Both the position numbers and the translations under genes were made by a program. The notes beneath the pieces were generated by a model. The model searched no databases, had not been told where the DNA came from, and worked only from the letters and a program-made list of their open reading frames with translations. DNA of 64,000 nucleotides from Thiomicrorhabdus lithotrophica (GTDB lineage: Bacteria > Pseudomonadota > Gammaproteobacteria > Thiomicrospirales > Thiomicrospiraceae). Shown piece after piece: positions 49,805 through 59,246 of this stretch. The stretch spans positions 806,001-870,000 of the forward strand of contig NZ_CP102381.1 of assembly GCF_029201445.1 (NCBI RefSeq), given 5' to 3'. Within the stretch, counting starts at the first letter, position 1. Every line of letters starts with the position of its first letter.

Positions 49805-51061
49805 ATGCTTGATGTCATAAAAGCCTATTGGCCGGCTTGGTTGCTAACACTTTTAGGTGTTGGCCTGAGTTTTATGGAGATACCTTTTATTGGAATCATC
49901 ATGCTATTGCTGGTTTCGATTGTTTGGAGCCTGTTAGTGGCAAATTTTGCCAAGAACAATGTGAATAATGATGCTTCTGAAAATTTTGAACCAGCTGCGC
50001 CTGTTAAAACAAGGACAAGTGAATTTGGTGATGAGGCCGTGGTAAGAGTTATCACGGCAGATGAATCATTACGTTTGATCATGAGTGATATTGATGCAGT
50101 TATCTCACAAGAGGTTGGTGTGGTTGATGATGAGCTATTGCAGGTTAAGACTTTGGTTTCAGAATCTATCGACACCCTAAACAGCAGTTTTTCTAGTCTA
50201 CATGAACAGACACAAGCGGAATATAAATTAGTTATCTCTTTATTAGATAACCTAGGTGGCGGCGAAGATTCAAGTTCAATGAGTATTCAAAAATTCTCAT
50301 CTGAAATTAAAGTGGTTCTTCAGTATTTGATTGATTTATTAACCAACGCTAGTCAGCGTAGTACTCAAACAGTTTCTAAAATTGATGATATGGTTGGGCA
50401 AATTGAATCTATCTTTCACCTTTTAGAAGATGTAAAAGGTATTGCGGATCAGACTAACTTATTGGCATTGAATGCGGCTATCGAAGCAGCTCGTGCAGGT
50501 GAGGCGGGTCGTGGATTTGCGGTTGTTGCCGATGAGGTTCGTAAATTATCATTGAACTCAAATGTATTAAATGAACAGATTCGTAAACAAGCAGAGCAAG
50601 CGCGTGTGACCGTTGACCAGGTTCGTCATATTGTGAGTGAAACGGCAACCAAAGATATGGAGCATGCGGTTTCTTCTCAAGATAAAGTAGGCCATATGTT
50701 GGGTGATTTAGAAGAAATGAATGATGGTATTTCTTCTAAATTAGGCGATGTTTCGGGGATGATTTCTGAAATTGAATTGAGTGTCTCTAATGCGGTACGT
50801 TCTCTACAATTTGAAGATATCGTTAGGCAACTCGTAGAACAAGTCATGAGTCATTTGGGTAACTTAAATGAATTTACCAGTGAAATTAGTGAGTTTATTA
50901 AAGAGTCTCAGGCGAATCCTGCCCAATCTGAAGATGAGCACAAAGAGCGTGTTGAAGAGTTTAGAGCTCGAATTCATCAAAAACGCCAAGAGATTGAAGA
51001 TGGTCGTATGACTCGTGTGAATGCAGCAAGTATGGATGAAGGTGAAATAGAGTTATTCTAA
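49805..51061 (+). CDS. Membrane-anchored methyl-accepting chemotaxis protein without periplasmic domain
   Basis: 418 residues. Two closely spaced membrane segments (~10-25 and ~27-48, [35 protein letters not shown]) leave no room for a periplasmic sensor. The rest is cytoplasmic coiled coil with the conserved tip [35 protein letters not shown] at ~220-255 and helical return arms. The C terminus is Glu/Arg-rich. It is likely a receptor sensing internal or membrane signals. It is preceded by its own sigma54 promoter and followed by a strong terminator, so it is a single-gene unit next to cheRB. Confidence 0.88.
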   Translation: MLDVIKAYWPAWLLTLLGVGLSFMEIPFIGIIMLLLVSIVWSLLVANFAKNNVNNDASENFEPAAPVKTRTSEFGDEAVVRVITADESLRLIMSDIDAVISQEVGVVDDELLQVKTLVSESIDTLNSSFSSLHEQTQAEYKLVISLLDNLGGGEDSSSMSIQKFSSEIKVVLQYLIDLLTNASQRSTQTVSKIDDMVGQIESIFHLLEDVKGIADQTNLLALNAAIEAARAGEAGRGFAVVADEVRKLSLNSNVLNEQIRKQAEQARVTVDQVRHIVSETATKDMEHAVSSQDKVGHMLGDLEEMNDGISSKLGDVSGMISEIELSVSNAVRSLQFEDIVRQLVEQVMSHLGNLNEFTSEISEFIKESQANPAQSEDEHKERVEEFRARIHQKRQEIEDGRMTRVNAASMDEGEIELF

Positions 51062-51110
51062 TGCCTTAGTGAAATACCAGTATTATGGATATATGAATAC
51101 TCAAAAACAA

Positions 51111-51147
51111 AAAGCCCCGCAATTTTAATGAAATTGCGGGGCTTTTT
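51111..51147. terminator. Bidirectional terminator between receptor gene and small membrane protein gene
   Basis: AAAGCCCCGCAATTT pairs with AAATTGCGGGGCTTT around TAATG, with T on the plus side and A (T on minus) on the other. It serves convergent genes. Confidence 0.9.
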
Positions 51148-51195
51148 TATTTCTACATGATGTGTAAGCGAGCTTATTTCAATGAAAGTTACATT

Positions 51196-51462
51196 CTATG
51201 ACGCCATATTCCCCATATGATTATTCCAGAAGCTTCCAAAAATTATACTAAAGAAAATTCCAGTAGCAAAAACGGCATACCAATAGCGACGCATTTTAAT
51301 CTGAGTCTCAGTTTCTTCTTCAGGTCGGTCTTTAAAGAAAACAAGCATAAAACCAATAGCGGAAATAAAACCAGCAATATTCGCTAGGTAGTGAATACCG
51401 CTTAGCATAGCACCAATTCCAAGAAGTAGAATGACTGCATAGGTGATGAGTAGTAAACGCAT
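51196..51462 (-). CDS. Small hypothetical membrane protein
   Basis: 88 residues with three predicted membrane helices: ~3-22 (LLLITYAVILLLGIGAMLSG), ~26-43 (ANIAGFISAIGFMLVFF) and ~63-80 (VFATGIFFSIIFGSFW), with a charged loop DRPEEETETQIKMRR between. I do not recognise a named family. It is a single minus-strand gene between two plus-strand units; nothing in context gives a function. Confidence 0.6.
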   Translation of the reverse strand: MRLLLITYAVILLLGIGAMLSGIHYLANIAGFISAIGFMLVFFKDRPEEETETQIKMRRYWYAVFATGIFFSIIFGSFWNNHMGNMAS

Positions 51463-51597
51463 TTAAAGTCCTTAAAAAGTGGATTCATTGCATGATACAA
51501 GTGAATTGTAAGTTTGTTAACATGGGTTGTTGAATTAATATTTTGAACATATTGTATTGAATTTCTTTTCAAATAAAGAGTTTTTTAGGTAAATATT

Positions 51598-51918
51598 ATG
51601 TATAAAGTTGTTTTTTTTGTACCAGAAAGTCATTTAGAAAATGTTAAAACGGCCATGTTTTCAGTTGGTGCAGGTTTGATTGGAAATTATGATTGTTGCG
51701 CTTGGCAGATAAAAGGGGAAGGGCAGTTTAGAGCTTTAGAGGGAAGTCAGGCTTTTATAGGAAAGCTCAACCAGTTAGAAAAAGTTGAGGAATTTCGGGT
51801 TGAATTAGTTTGTCCTGAGATGCATATAAAAGCCGCAATTCAGGCCCTAATAGAAGCCCATCCTTATGAGACGCCAGCTTTTGAAGTACTAAAAATGATT
51901 GATGTCTTTTCTAGTTAA
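51598..51918 (+). CDS. NIF3-like / CutA-fold small protein
   Basis: 106 residues: YKVVFFVPESHLENVKTAMFSVGAGLIGNYDCCAWQIKGEGQFRAL and HIKAAIQALIEAHPYETPAFEVLKM. The PESHLExVKxAxFxxGAGxIGxYxxC and HPYExPAxxV motifs define the small protein corresponding to the inserted domain of NIF3/YqfO proteins, a PII/CutA-like trimer fold. The function of the free-standing form is unknown; metal or nucleotide-related roles have been suggested for the fold. A candidate sRNA follows. Confidence 0.8.
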   Translation: MYKVVFFVPESHLENVKTAMFSVGAGLIGNYDCCAWQIKGEGQFRALEGSQAFIGKLNQLEKVEEFRVELVCPEMHIKAAIQALIEAHPYETPAFEVLKMIDVFSS

Positions 51919-52020
51919 AATAAATAGAAAGTTATTAAGTCGATTGGTTTAAGAATTTCAAAGTATGAAAGAACACCTAAGCTATCCAAAATATCTTAAT
52001 ACTTTTTATATTAGAAGATG

Positions 52021-52049
52021 TTGATATGAATCGCTGGTTAGATTAATAT
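52021..52049 (+). promoter_or_regulatory. Sigma70 promoter of candidate sRNA
   Basis: TTGATA at 52021-52026, exactly 17 bases, then TAATAT at 52044-52049. Predicted start 52055-52057. No coding frame follows. Confidence 0.65.
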
Positions 52050-52055
52050 GGGCGC

Positions 52056-52148
52056 GTTGTTTCATTACAACACTCCTCAAAAAGAGCTAAGATTGTTCCC
52101 CTATATTATGGAACCCCCCAGTTAAGATTGCTTAACTGGGTTTTTTTT
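52056..52148 (+). ncRNA. Candidate ~93-nt C-rich small RNA
   Basis: It lies between a near-consensus sigma70 promoter and a strong terminator, in a 270-base interval without a gene. The RNA can fold as hairpin GUUGU-UUCAUU-ACAAC, a single-stranded ACUCCUC, a hairpin GUUCC...GGAAC, and the terminator stem. The unpaired CUCCU complements Shine-Dalgarno sequences, and further C runs (UCCCC, CCCCCC) flank the second hairpin, as in sRNAs that block ribosome binding. No start codon with a reasonable ribosome site follows the promoter. It is not a homologue I recognise; 6S RNA and CsrB-type GGA repeats are not evident. Alternatively this may be only the 3' region of the upstream gene. Confidence 0.5.
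52114..52148 (+). terminator. Intrinsic terminator of the candidate sRNA
   Basis: CCCAGTTAAG (52117-52126) pairs perfectly with CTTAACTGGG (52131-52140) around ATTG, then eight T on the plus strand. On the minus strand the sequence after the stem is GGGTTCC, so it cannot terminate the FKBP gene. Confidence 0.9.
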
Positions 52149-52178
52149 GCCTATAGATTAATAACTTTTAGTAAGTTG

Positions 52179-52188
52179 CCAGGCCTGG
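52179..52188. repeat. Iterated palindrome, 10-base core (GCCAGGCCTGGTT)
   Basis: Abuts the stop codon of the minus-strand FKBP gene (52189-52191). In intergenic DNA just beyond the coding end. Confidence 0.8.
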
Positions 52189-52878
52189 TTATTCACCTTT
52201 ATCAAATTGAATTAATTCAATAGTGAATAGTAGTGTTTTGTTTGGTCCAATGCTTTCACCAGCACCTTTTTCACCATAGGCTAATTCAGCAGGAATAACT
52301 GTTTCCCATTTATCGCCAGGCTTCATGTTTTTAAGGACTTCTCCCCAACCCTTAATGACGTTACCCATTTGGAACTTCAGTGGTGTACCACGCTGGTAAG
52401 AGCTATCAAATACGGTTCCATCAATAAATGAACCTTGGTAGTGAGCGAATATAGTATCTTCGTCTGTAGGAGAGTTTCCTTTGCCTTCCTTGATTACTTT
52501 GTACTGAATACCGTTATCAAGTGTTTTAACGCCTGGTTTTTTAGCATTTTCAGCTAAAAACGCTTTGCCTTCTTTAGCGTTTGCTTCACCTTGTGTTTTA
52601 CGCTCAGCAAGTTGTTTTTGCATCATACTTTTTTTAACTTCAGTGATGGCTTTCATCATTTCTTCTTCAGTTAAGCGTGACTCGCGTTTGTTGATAGCGT
52701 CTTCTAGACCAAGGGTAAAGGCTTTAATGTCGATATTTAAACCTTGTTGAGTGAAGTTTTTTGCTAGGTCGCTGCCTAAGGTGTAACTGGCTTTTTGTTC
52801 GGTGGTGGCTAAAGGATCAGCCGCAATTGCATTTTGAGATGCAAATAAGCCTAATGATAAAAAAAGAATCTTTTTCAT
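52189..52878 (-). CDS. FKBP-type peptidyl-prolyl isomerase, Mip/FkpA-like, periplasmic
   Basis: 229 residues. Signal peptide MKKILFLSLGLFASQNAIAA (~20). An N-terminal dimerisation domain (TEQKASYTLGSDLAKNF, AFTLGLEDAI) and a long alpha linker (~75-120, LTEEEMMKAITEVKKSMMQKQLAERK) precede the FKBP domain (~125-226; VHYxG-type AHYQGSFIDGTVFDSSYQRGTPLKFQMGNVIKGWGEVLKNMKPGDKWE, IPAELAYGEKGAG). It is a proline isomerase and chaperone of the periplasm, like Legionella Mip. It lies 101 bases downstream of trxB but a strong terminator stands between them. Confidence 0.92.
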   Translation of the reverse strand: MKKILFLSLGLFASQNAIAADPLATTEQKASYTLGSDLAKNFTQQGLNIDIKAFTLGLEDAINKRESRLTEEEMMKAITEVKKSMMQKQLAERKTQGEANAKEGKAFLAENAKKPGVKTLDNGIQYKVIKEGKGNSPTDEDTIFAHYQGSFIDGTVFDSSYQRGTPLKFQMGNVIKGWGEVLKNMKPGDKWETVIPAELAYGEKGAGESIGPNKTLLFTIELIQFDKGE

Positions 52879-52927
52879 TGGTATGCCTTCTATGTAATGT
52901 CTTGGAATGGGTTTGAATAAACTTAAA

Positions 52928-52955
52928 AAACACTTACCAGGCCTGGTAAGTGTTT
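52928..52955 (-). terminator. TrxB terminator built around the iterated palindrome
   Basis: A 28-base perfect inverted repeat centred on 52941/52942 contains ACCAGGCCTGGT at 52936-52947. On the minus strand T runs follow the stem directly, downstream of the trxB stop. The palindrome is the top of the stem, leaving only a minimal loop. Confidence 0.75.
52936..52947. repeat. Iterated palindrome ACCAGGCCTGGT
   Basis: Perfect intergenic copy extended by eight further symmetric base pairs on each side; serves as terminator stem for trxB. Confidence 0.9.
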
Positions 52956-52979
52956 AATCAATATTTAACGATTAGTTTG

Positions 52980-53939
<960 letters not shown>

Positions 53940-54050
53940 TTAATCAAATAACATTTAATTGAGTTGTAATTTTATAAGAAAAAGACAAGTCTTCTCAGCT
54001 TTCTGATTCAAAAACTGTCAAGGTTATAGTCAGATTCTCATTTATATCTA

Positions 54051-54066
54051 TGCTAAAATTTTAGCA
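54051..54066. promoter_or_regulatory. 16-base perfect palindrome between trxB and ftsK
   Basis: TGCTAAAATTTTAGCA, followed by GTTTTTAA on the plus strand. It could be a regulator binding site for the divergent pair. As a terminator it is unlikely, since no transcript would come from upstream on the plus strand and the minus side lacks a T run. No named regulator consensus fits well. Confidence 0.4.
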
Positions 54067-54164
54067 GTTTTTAAAGGATAAACGAGACTAAAATCTAGTT
54101 TGTTCATAATATAGAATAAGTTCAACTTGTTACTAAATCATAAATAGGGTGAAAGTCTTAATAC

Positions 54165-56702
54165 ATGTCGTTTAAATCAGCAAAATTAGATAAAAAGCCA
54201 ACGCCAGTCGTAGATGAAAAAATTACGACCATGAAGCGTTTTGGGTGGATTTTAAAAGACGGGGTTGTTTTGAGTTGCATCGGACTCGCATTCTTTTTAT
54301 TCATTGTTTTGTTCAGTTATTCACCTACTGATTCAGGATTTGATTCTGTCGGTAAAGTACAAGATATTCAAAACTATGGCGGCAAGACAGGAGCGTGGAT
54401 TTCATCCATGTTGCTTTATGTCTTTGGTGTGTTTGGGTTTTTAATTCCCTTTGGAATTTTGTTGGCAGGGTGGGTGACGCTTAAAATCCGCACTGGAAAT
54501 GAACTCGATTATTTGCGTTTTATTCTCAGTTTATTGGGGTTGTTGCTATTGATCTCATCTGGAGCAGGCCTGGCAAACTTATATATGCACCCTAATACTT
54601 TGATTGAGCTTCCTTATTCTGCGGGTGGAGTCTTAGGTTATGAACTCAGTATTGGCTTAGTAGGCTCTGTTGATTTATTAGGTGCAACATTGGTTTTATT
54701 AGTGATGTTTGCAGTGGCATTTAGTATGTTAAGTAGTTGCTCATGGTTAACCATTATTGAGTTTACTGGTGAAGCTACGATTAAGTTAACCGACAAGGTT
54801 AAAAGCTTATTTCAAGATAAGGTCATGGAATCAGATAAGGTTCAAGACAAGGTTCAAAAAATTCAAGATAAGGTGAAGCAGGGCGTTTCTAAAATCAATG
54901 TGACTGGAAGCGATGCCGCAGAAGCCAGAAAACAATGGCTTGCTAAAATCTTGCCTGCTAAATCAGAAGACGAAAATTTATCTAAAACAGAAGGGCAAAA
55001 GGCTATAGCAGATTCATTAGATGGCATTGCTAAAACTGAACCGACTATTGATCTTAATCGAGTTGCTGATGTCTCAGTGCCAGTTAAAGGCGTTTCTCCT
55101 TCAACCAATGCTGTTCAAGCGGATACCGTTACTGCTCCTGAGCCAGTAGGTCTTACTGTAGGTACTAAGCAGGTGCCTAATAGCGTAACATCCATTGTAG
55201 AAAGAGCTGAATTACCAAGCTTGGATTTATTAGATTTAGCACCGAGTTATGACGAAGGGTTTAGTAAAGACGAGTTAACCGCATTATCAGGTCTGTTAGA
55301 ACAACGTTTATTAGAGTTTGGAGTAACCGTTCAAGTTGAATCGGTACAACCTGGCCCTGTCGTTACACGTTTTGAAATCCTACCTGCACCGGGTGTGAAA
55401 GTAAGTCAAATTAATAACTTAGCTAAAGATTTGGCTCGTGTGCTTTCTGTGCAGTCGGTACGTGTAGTGGATGTTATTCCTGGTAAAGCCGTAGTCGGGA
55501 TTGAAATACCTAATGAACAGCGTGAAATTGTTGGGTTCAGAGAGGTGCTTGCCTCTCCAGAGTTCCAAAATGCAACATCACCTCTGACGGTTGCCTTAGG
55601 TAAAGATATTGCAGGTAAACCCGTTGTGGCAGATATTGCCAAAATGCCACATCTACTGGTTGCAGGTACAACAGGGTCAGGTAAATCGGTTGGTGTGAAC
55701 AGTATGATTTTGAGTTTACTGTATAAAAGTACCGCTGAAGAAGTGCGCTTGATTATGGTTGACCCAAAAATGTTGGAGCTTTCTGTATACGAAGATATCC
55801 CGCATTTATTGACGCCTGTAGTTACCGATATGAGTGATGCGGCTAATGCATTACGCTGGTGTGTCTTTGAAATGGATCGTCGTTATCAATTGATGGCTAA
55901 ATTAGGTGTGCGAAATATTGCAGGTTATAACTTAAAGGTTCAAGAAGCGATTGATAAAGGTCAGCCGTTGATTGACCCGCTTTACCAACAAGCTGCAAAC
56001 TTTGGGCATGAATTAGGTGAAGAGCCACCTACACTGGAGAAGTTACCGTTTATTGTGGTCGTGGTAGATGAATTTGCTGACATGATTATGGTGGTGGGTA
56101 AAGAAGTTGAACAGTTGATTGCACGTATTGCTCAAAAGGCTCGTGCAGCAGGTATTCATTTAATTTTAGCGACACAGCGTCCTTCTGTAAATGTGATTAC
56201 CGGTTTGATTAAAGCGAATATTCCAACTCGAATTTCCTTTATGGTGAACACTAAAATTGATTCACGTACTATTTTAGATCAAGGTGGAGCCGAACAACTT
56301 TTAGGAATGGGTGACATGTTATTTATGCCACCGGGTTCTGGAAATCCACGCCGTGTTCACGGTGCCTTTATGACGGATGAAGAGGTGCATAAAGTCGCTT
56401 CATTTATCAAGACGCAAGGCCAACCACAATATTTAGAATCTATTACGCAGGCGAATAATCATGGTGATAGTAATAATAGTGGCGATCCTGCTGATGCTGA
56501 ACAAGATGCGCTTTATGATGAGGCCGTCGAATTTGTGGTTAATGGTCGCAGAGTCTCCATTTCTTCGGTACAACGTCGCTTCAAAATCGGTTATAACCGA
56601 GCGGCACGAATTGTAGAAGCAATGGAATCTTCAGGCATTGTTTCAACAGCGGGTTCAAATGGTAACCGCGAAGTTTTAGCGCCTAAACCCCAAGATATGT
56701 AA
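54165..56702 (+). CDS. ftsK: DNA translocase FtsK
   Basis: 845 residues. Four N-terminal membrane helices (to ~195), a Lys/Gln-rich linker (~200-370) containing the repeat SDKVQDKVQKIQDKV, then the alpha/beta motor domain (Walker A GTTGSGKSVGV near 505, Walker B VVVVDEFADMIMVV near 640) and the C-terminal gamma winged helix (VVNGRRVSISSVQRRFKIGYNRAARIVEAME). It pumps DNA at the division septum toward XerCD/dif and helps resolve chromosome dimers. The linker is short relative to E. coli FtsK. It begins a run with lolA and rarA. Confidence 0.95.
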   Translation: MSFKSAKLDKKPTPVVDEKITTMKRFGWILKDGVVLSCIGLAFFLFIVLFSYSPTDSGFDSVGKVQDIQNYGGKTGAWISSMLLYVFGVFGFLIPFGILLAGWVTLKIRTGNELDYLRFILSLLGLLLLISSGAGLANLYMHPNTLIELPYSAGGVLGYELSIGLVGSVDLLGATLVLLVMFAVAFSMLSSCSWLTIIEFTGEATIKLTDKVKSLFQDKVMESDKVQDKVQKIQDKVKQGVSKINVTGSDAAEARKQWLAKILPAKSEDENLSKTEGQKAIADSLDGIAKTEPTIDLNRVADVSVPVKGVSPSTNAVQADTVTAPEPVGLTVGTKQVPNSVTSIVERAELPSLDLLDLAPSYDEGFSKDELTALSGLLEQRLLEFGVTVQVESVQPGPVVTRFEILPAPGVKVSQINNLAKDLARVLSVQSVRVVDVIPGKAVVGIEIPNEQREIVGFREVLASPEFQNATSPLTVALGKDIAGKPVVADIAKMPHLLVAGTTGSGKSVGVNSMILSLLYKSTAEEVRLIMVDPKMLELSVYEDIPHLLTPVVTDMSDAANALRWCVFEMDRRYQLMAKLGVRNIAGYNLKVQEAIDKGQPLIDPLYQQAANFGHELGEEPPTLEKLPFIVVVVDEFADMIMVVGKEVEQLIARIAQKARAAGIHLILATQRPSVNVITGLIKANIPTRISFMVNTKIDSRTILDQGGAEQLLGMGDMLFMPPGSGNPRRVHGAFMTDEEVHKVASFIKTQGQPQYLESITQANNHGDSNNSGDPADAEQDALYDEAVEFVVNGRRVSISSVQRRFKIGYNRAARIVEAMESSGIVSTAGSNGNREVLAPKPQDM
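54565..54573. repeat. Iterated palindrome, imperfect (AGCAGGCCTGGCA)
   Basis: In an FtsK membrane helix, read GCA GGC CTG GCA (AGLA), the same variant as in the fliF copy. Confidence 0.6.
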
Positions 56703-56716
56703 AAAGGAAATTAAGA

Positions 56717-57355
56717 GTGAAATCATTTTTTAAACACTCATCAGGTCTGTTTGTATTGATGACTAGTCTACTGTTTGCTAACCAAGTTTTGTCAAGTAGT
56801 ACGGGTCAAGGCCTACAAGATTATGTGAACCAACTGCAAACCTTTAAAGCGGATTTTGTACAAACCCAGCCTGATGAGGCTATTTTTGCTTTAAACACTT
56901 CAACAGGGCATTTTGAACTGAATCGTCCTGGCCAATTAGTTTGGGAATATTTCCAACCTGAAGAGCAAAAAATTGTGGTGGATGGCCCAAATCTTTGGGT
57001 GCATGACTTAGATCTGGATCAAGTGACGGTTCGTCCAATTGATGACGTCAAAGCTGAACTCCCTTTAAGTTGGTTACTCTATAGAGAGCCGATTCAGTCT
57101 AAGTTTATGATTATTGAGTCAGGCGATAAAAATGGCATGCATTGGTTTAATCTAACGCCTAAACAAGCTACCTATTTTCAAAGTATTGAAGTGGGGATGA
57201 AAGATGGTGAAATGGTGGAAGTTTGGATGTATCAAAGTTCTGATAATATTACCAAAGTGCGTTTTACCAATATTCAGTCCAACCTAGTTATTCCATATAA
57301 AACCTTTCAATTTCAAGTTCCTGAGGGCGCTGATTTGGTCGGTACACCGCAATAA
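56717..57355 (+). CDS. lolA: Outer-membrane lipoprotein carrier protein LolA
   Basis: 212 residues, signal peptide MKSFFKHSSGLFVLMTSLLFANQVLS (~26). LolA domain: LQDYVNQLQTFKADFVQTQ, STGHFELNRPGQLVWEYFQPEEQKIVVDGPNLWVHDLDLDQVTVRPID and the C-terminal VRFTNIQSNLVIPYKTFQFQVPEG. It ferries lipoproteins across the periplasm from LolCDE to LolB. GTG start has AAAGGA 7 bases upstream. The order ftsK-lolA-rarA is conserved in gammaproteobacteria. Confidence 0.94.
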   Translation: MKSFFKHSSGLFVLMTSLLFANQVLSSSTGQGLQDYVNQLQTFKADFVQTQPDEAIFALNTSTGHFELNRPGQLVWEYFQPEEQKIVVDGPNLWVHDLDLDQVTVRPIDDVKAELPLSWLLYREPIQSKFMIIESGDKNGMHWFNLTPKQATYFQSIEVGMKDGEMVEVWMYQSSDNITKVRFTNIQSNLVIPYKTFQFQVPEGADLVGTPQ

Positions 57356-58695
57356 TGTCTGTATACCAACCGCTATCCGACAGATTAAGACCTACCAAGC
57401 TTGAAGACTATGTGGGTCAAAAGCACCTTTTAGGCGAAAAGCGTGCTTTGTCACGCATGTTGGATTCAGGGCGTTTGCACTCAATGGTTTTTTGGGGGCC
57501 ACCTGGCGTTGGTAAAACCACGTTAGCGCGGTTGATAGCCTTGCAGTCGGATTTACAGTTTATTAATCTATCTGCAGTATTGGATGGGGTAAAAGAAGTT
57601 CGTGCCGCAGTAGAACAAGCCAAGTTACACCGTGAACAATTTCAGCAAGGTACCTTATTGTTTGTGGATGAAGTTCACCGTTTTAATAAAGCGCAGCAAG
57701 ATGCCTTTTTACCTTTTGTGGAAGATGGTACATTTGTGTTTATTGGCGCGACCACTGAAAATCCTTCGTTTGAATTAAATAATGCCTTACTCTCAAGAGC
57801 TAAAGTCTATGTTTTACGAATTTTGGAAGAGGATGAGCTAGAGTTAGTTCTTGAAAGAGGCCGTGCACTATTAGAAACAGATTTAAGTGACGATGAATCG
57901 GTAAAAATTCAAATAGAAGATAAAGCGATTCAACTTCTGGTTGAAGCCGCAGATGGGGATGCGAGACGTTTATTAAACAGTTTGGAACAGGCGATGGATT
58001 TCGCCGAATATGAACAAAAACAAGACTTACCAGGCCTGGTAACTTTAACAACCGAAAACTGCAAAGAAGTGATTCAAGGTGGGGTAAGAAGATTTGATAA
58101 AGGTGGTGAAGCTTTTTATGATCAAATTTCAGCTTTGCACAAATCCATACGCGGTTCAGATGCCAATGCGGCTTTATATTGGTTGGTAAGAATGCTTGAT
58201 GGAGGCGTTGACCCTCGTTACCTTGCAAGACGTTTGATTCGTATGGCAAGTGAAGAGATTGGTAATGCGGATCCTAAAGCACTGCAAATTGCCGTCAATG
58301 CGGCAGAATCCTATGAACGATTAGGTTCGCCAGAAGGCGATTTAGCCTTGGCACATGCAGCCACTTATTTAGCGGTAGCACCAAAATCAAATGCGGTTTA
58401 TATGGCCTATAAAGCGGTACTAGCGGATATTAAAGAAAACGGTTCACATGAAGTGCCACTGCATTTACGTAATGCACCAACTAAATTAATGGCCGAATTG
58501 GATTATGGGCAAGGTTATCGCTATGCGCATGATGAACCGGAAGCGTTCGCAGCAGGTGAATGTTATTTCCCGGATGACATGATTGAAAAATCTTACTACA
58601 CGCCTGAAGAGCGCGGTTTAGAAATAAAAATCTCCGCTAAGATGGAACACTTACGTAAATTAAACGAGAACGCGATTTATAAACGTCGCTCTTGA
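57355..58695 (+). CDS. rarA: Replication-associated recombination ATPase RarA (MgsA)
   Basis: 446 residues. Walker [14 protein letters not shown] near 48-60, Walker [20 protein letters not shown] near 100, [21 protein letters not shown], and the C-terminal tetramerisation part ([43 protein letters not shown]). The AAA+ clamp-loader-like protein acts at stalled forks. ATG overlaps the lolA stop (TAATG). Confidence 0.95.
   Translation: MSVYQPLSDRLRPTKLEDYVGQKHLLGEKRALSRMLDSGRLHSMVFWGPPGVGKTTLARLIALQSDLQFINLSAVLDGVKEVRAAVEQAKLHREQFQQGTLLFVDEVHRFNKAQQDAFLPFVEDGTFVFIGATTENPSFELNNALLSRAKVYVLRILEEDELELVLERGRALLETDLSDDESVKIQIEDKAIQLLVEAADGDARRLLNSLEQAMDFAEYEQKQDLPGLVTLTTENCKEVIQGGVRRFDKGGEAFYDQISALHKSIRGSDANAALYWLVRMLDGGVDPRYLARRLIRMASEEIGNADPKALQIAVNAAESYERLGSPEGDLALAHAATYLAVAPKSNAVYMAYKAVLADIKENGSHEVPLHLRNAPTKLMAELDYGQGYRYAHDEPEAFAAGECYFPDDMIEKSYYTPEERGLEIKISAKMEHLRKLNENAIYKRRS
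58029..58040. repeat. Iterated palindrome ACCAGGCCTGGT
   Basis: Perfect copy in rarA flanked TT...AA, read CCA GGC CTG GTA (PGLV), at a poorly conserved linker of the protein. Confidence 0.9.
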
Positions 58696-58729
58696 TGCAA
58701 AATTTATCGACTTTGAAAGGTATCACAAA

Positions 58730-59113
58730 ATGATGACAGGACTGGGGTGGTTTGCCATTGCTATGGGGGGCGCGTTAGGCGCAACGGCACGTTTTGCACT
58801 GTCGCATCAAGTATACCAATGGTTTGGTCGAGAGTTTGCCTGGGGTACCTTGTCGGTCAATGTGTTGGGCTCTTTTGTCATGGGTCTAATTGCCGTGTTA
58901 CTTGTGGATAAACTTGCCCTTTCGACAGAGTGGCGTGCTTTTGTTATGGTCGGTTTTTTAGGTGCGTTTACCACCTTCTCAACATTTTCTTATGAAACGA
59001 TGCAATACATTCAAGTGGGTGAGATTAATAAAGCCTTTATTAATATTGCCGTTAGTGTCGTTACCTGTCTAGTTGCGGTGTGGATAGGAATGCTTGCCGC
59101 ACGCCAGTTTTAA
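58730..59113 (+). CDS. crcB: Fluoride ion channel CrcB/Fluc
   Basis: 127 residues with four membrane helices. GGALGATARFALS near residue 14, NVLGSFVMG near 45 and GFLGAFTTFSTFSYET near 75 are Fluc signatures. The dimer exports fluoride across the inner membrane. Two adjacent ATGs (58730, 58733) follow an AAAGG site. No fluoride riboswitch is visible in the 34 bases upstream, so it probably depends on the rarA transcript. Confidence 0.95.
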   Translation: MMTGLGWFAIAMGGALGATARFALSHQVYQWFGREFAWGTLSVNVLGSFVMGLIAVLLVDKLALSTEWRAFVMVGFLGAFTTFSTFSYETMQYIQVGEINKAFINIAVSVVTCLVAVWIGMLAARQF

Positions 59114-59246
59114 GCGCTGTTTTGAGAAGCCATTTCTCTAAAAAAATTTATTTTCAAATATTTCAAAATAAGCGATTAATTCTCATTTAATCCTTTCTCA
59201 AAAAACAGTAGAATCAATATTCAACAGGCGCTTAGGAAAACAATGT

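Noticed and set aside
59114-59246. Possible glycine riboswitch before gcvT
   Set aside because: The 133 bases lack the conserved tandem glycine aptamer elements and are too short for the usual double aptamer plus expression platform.
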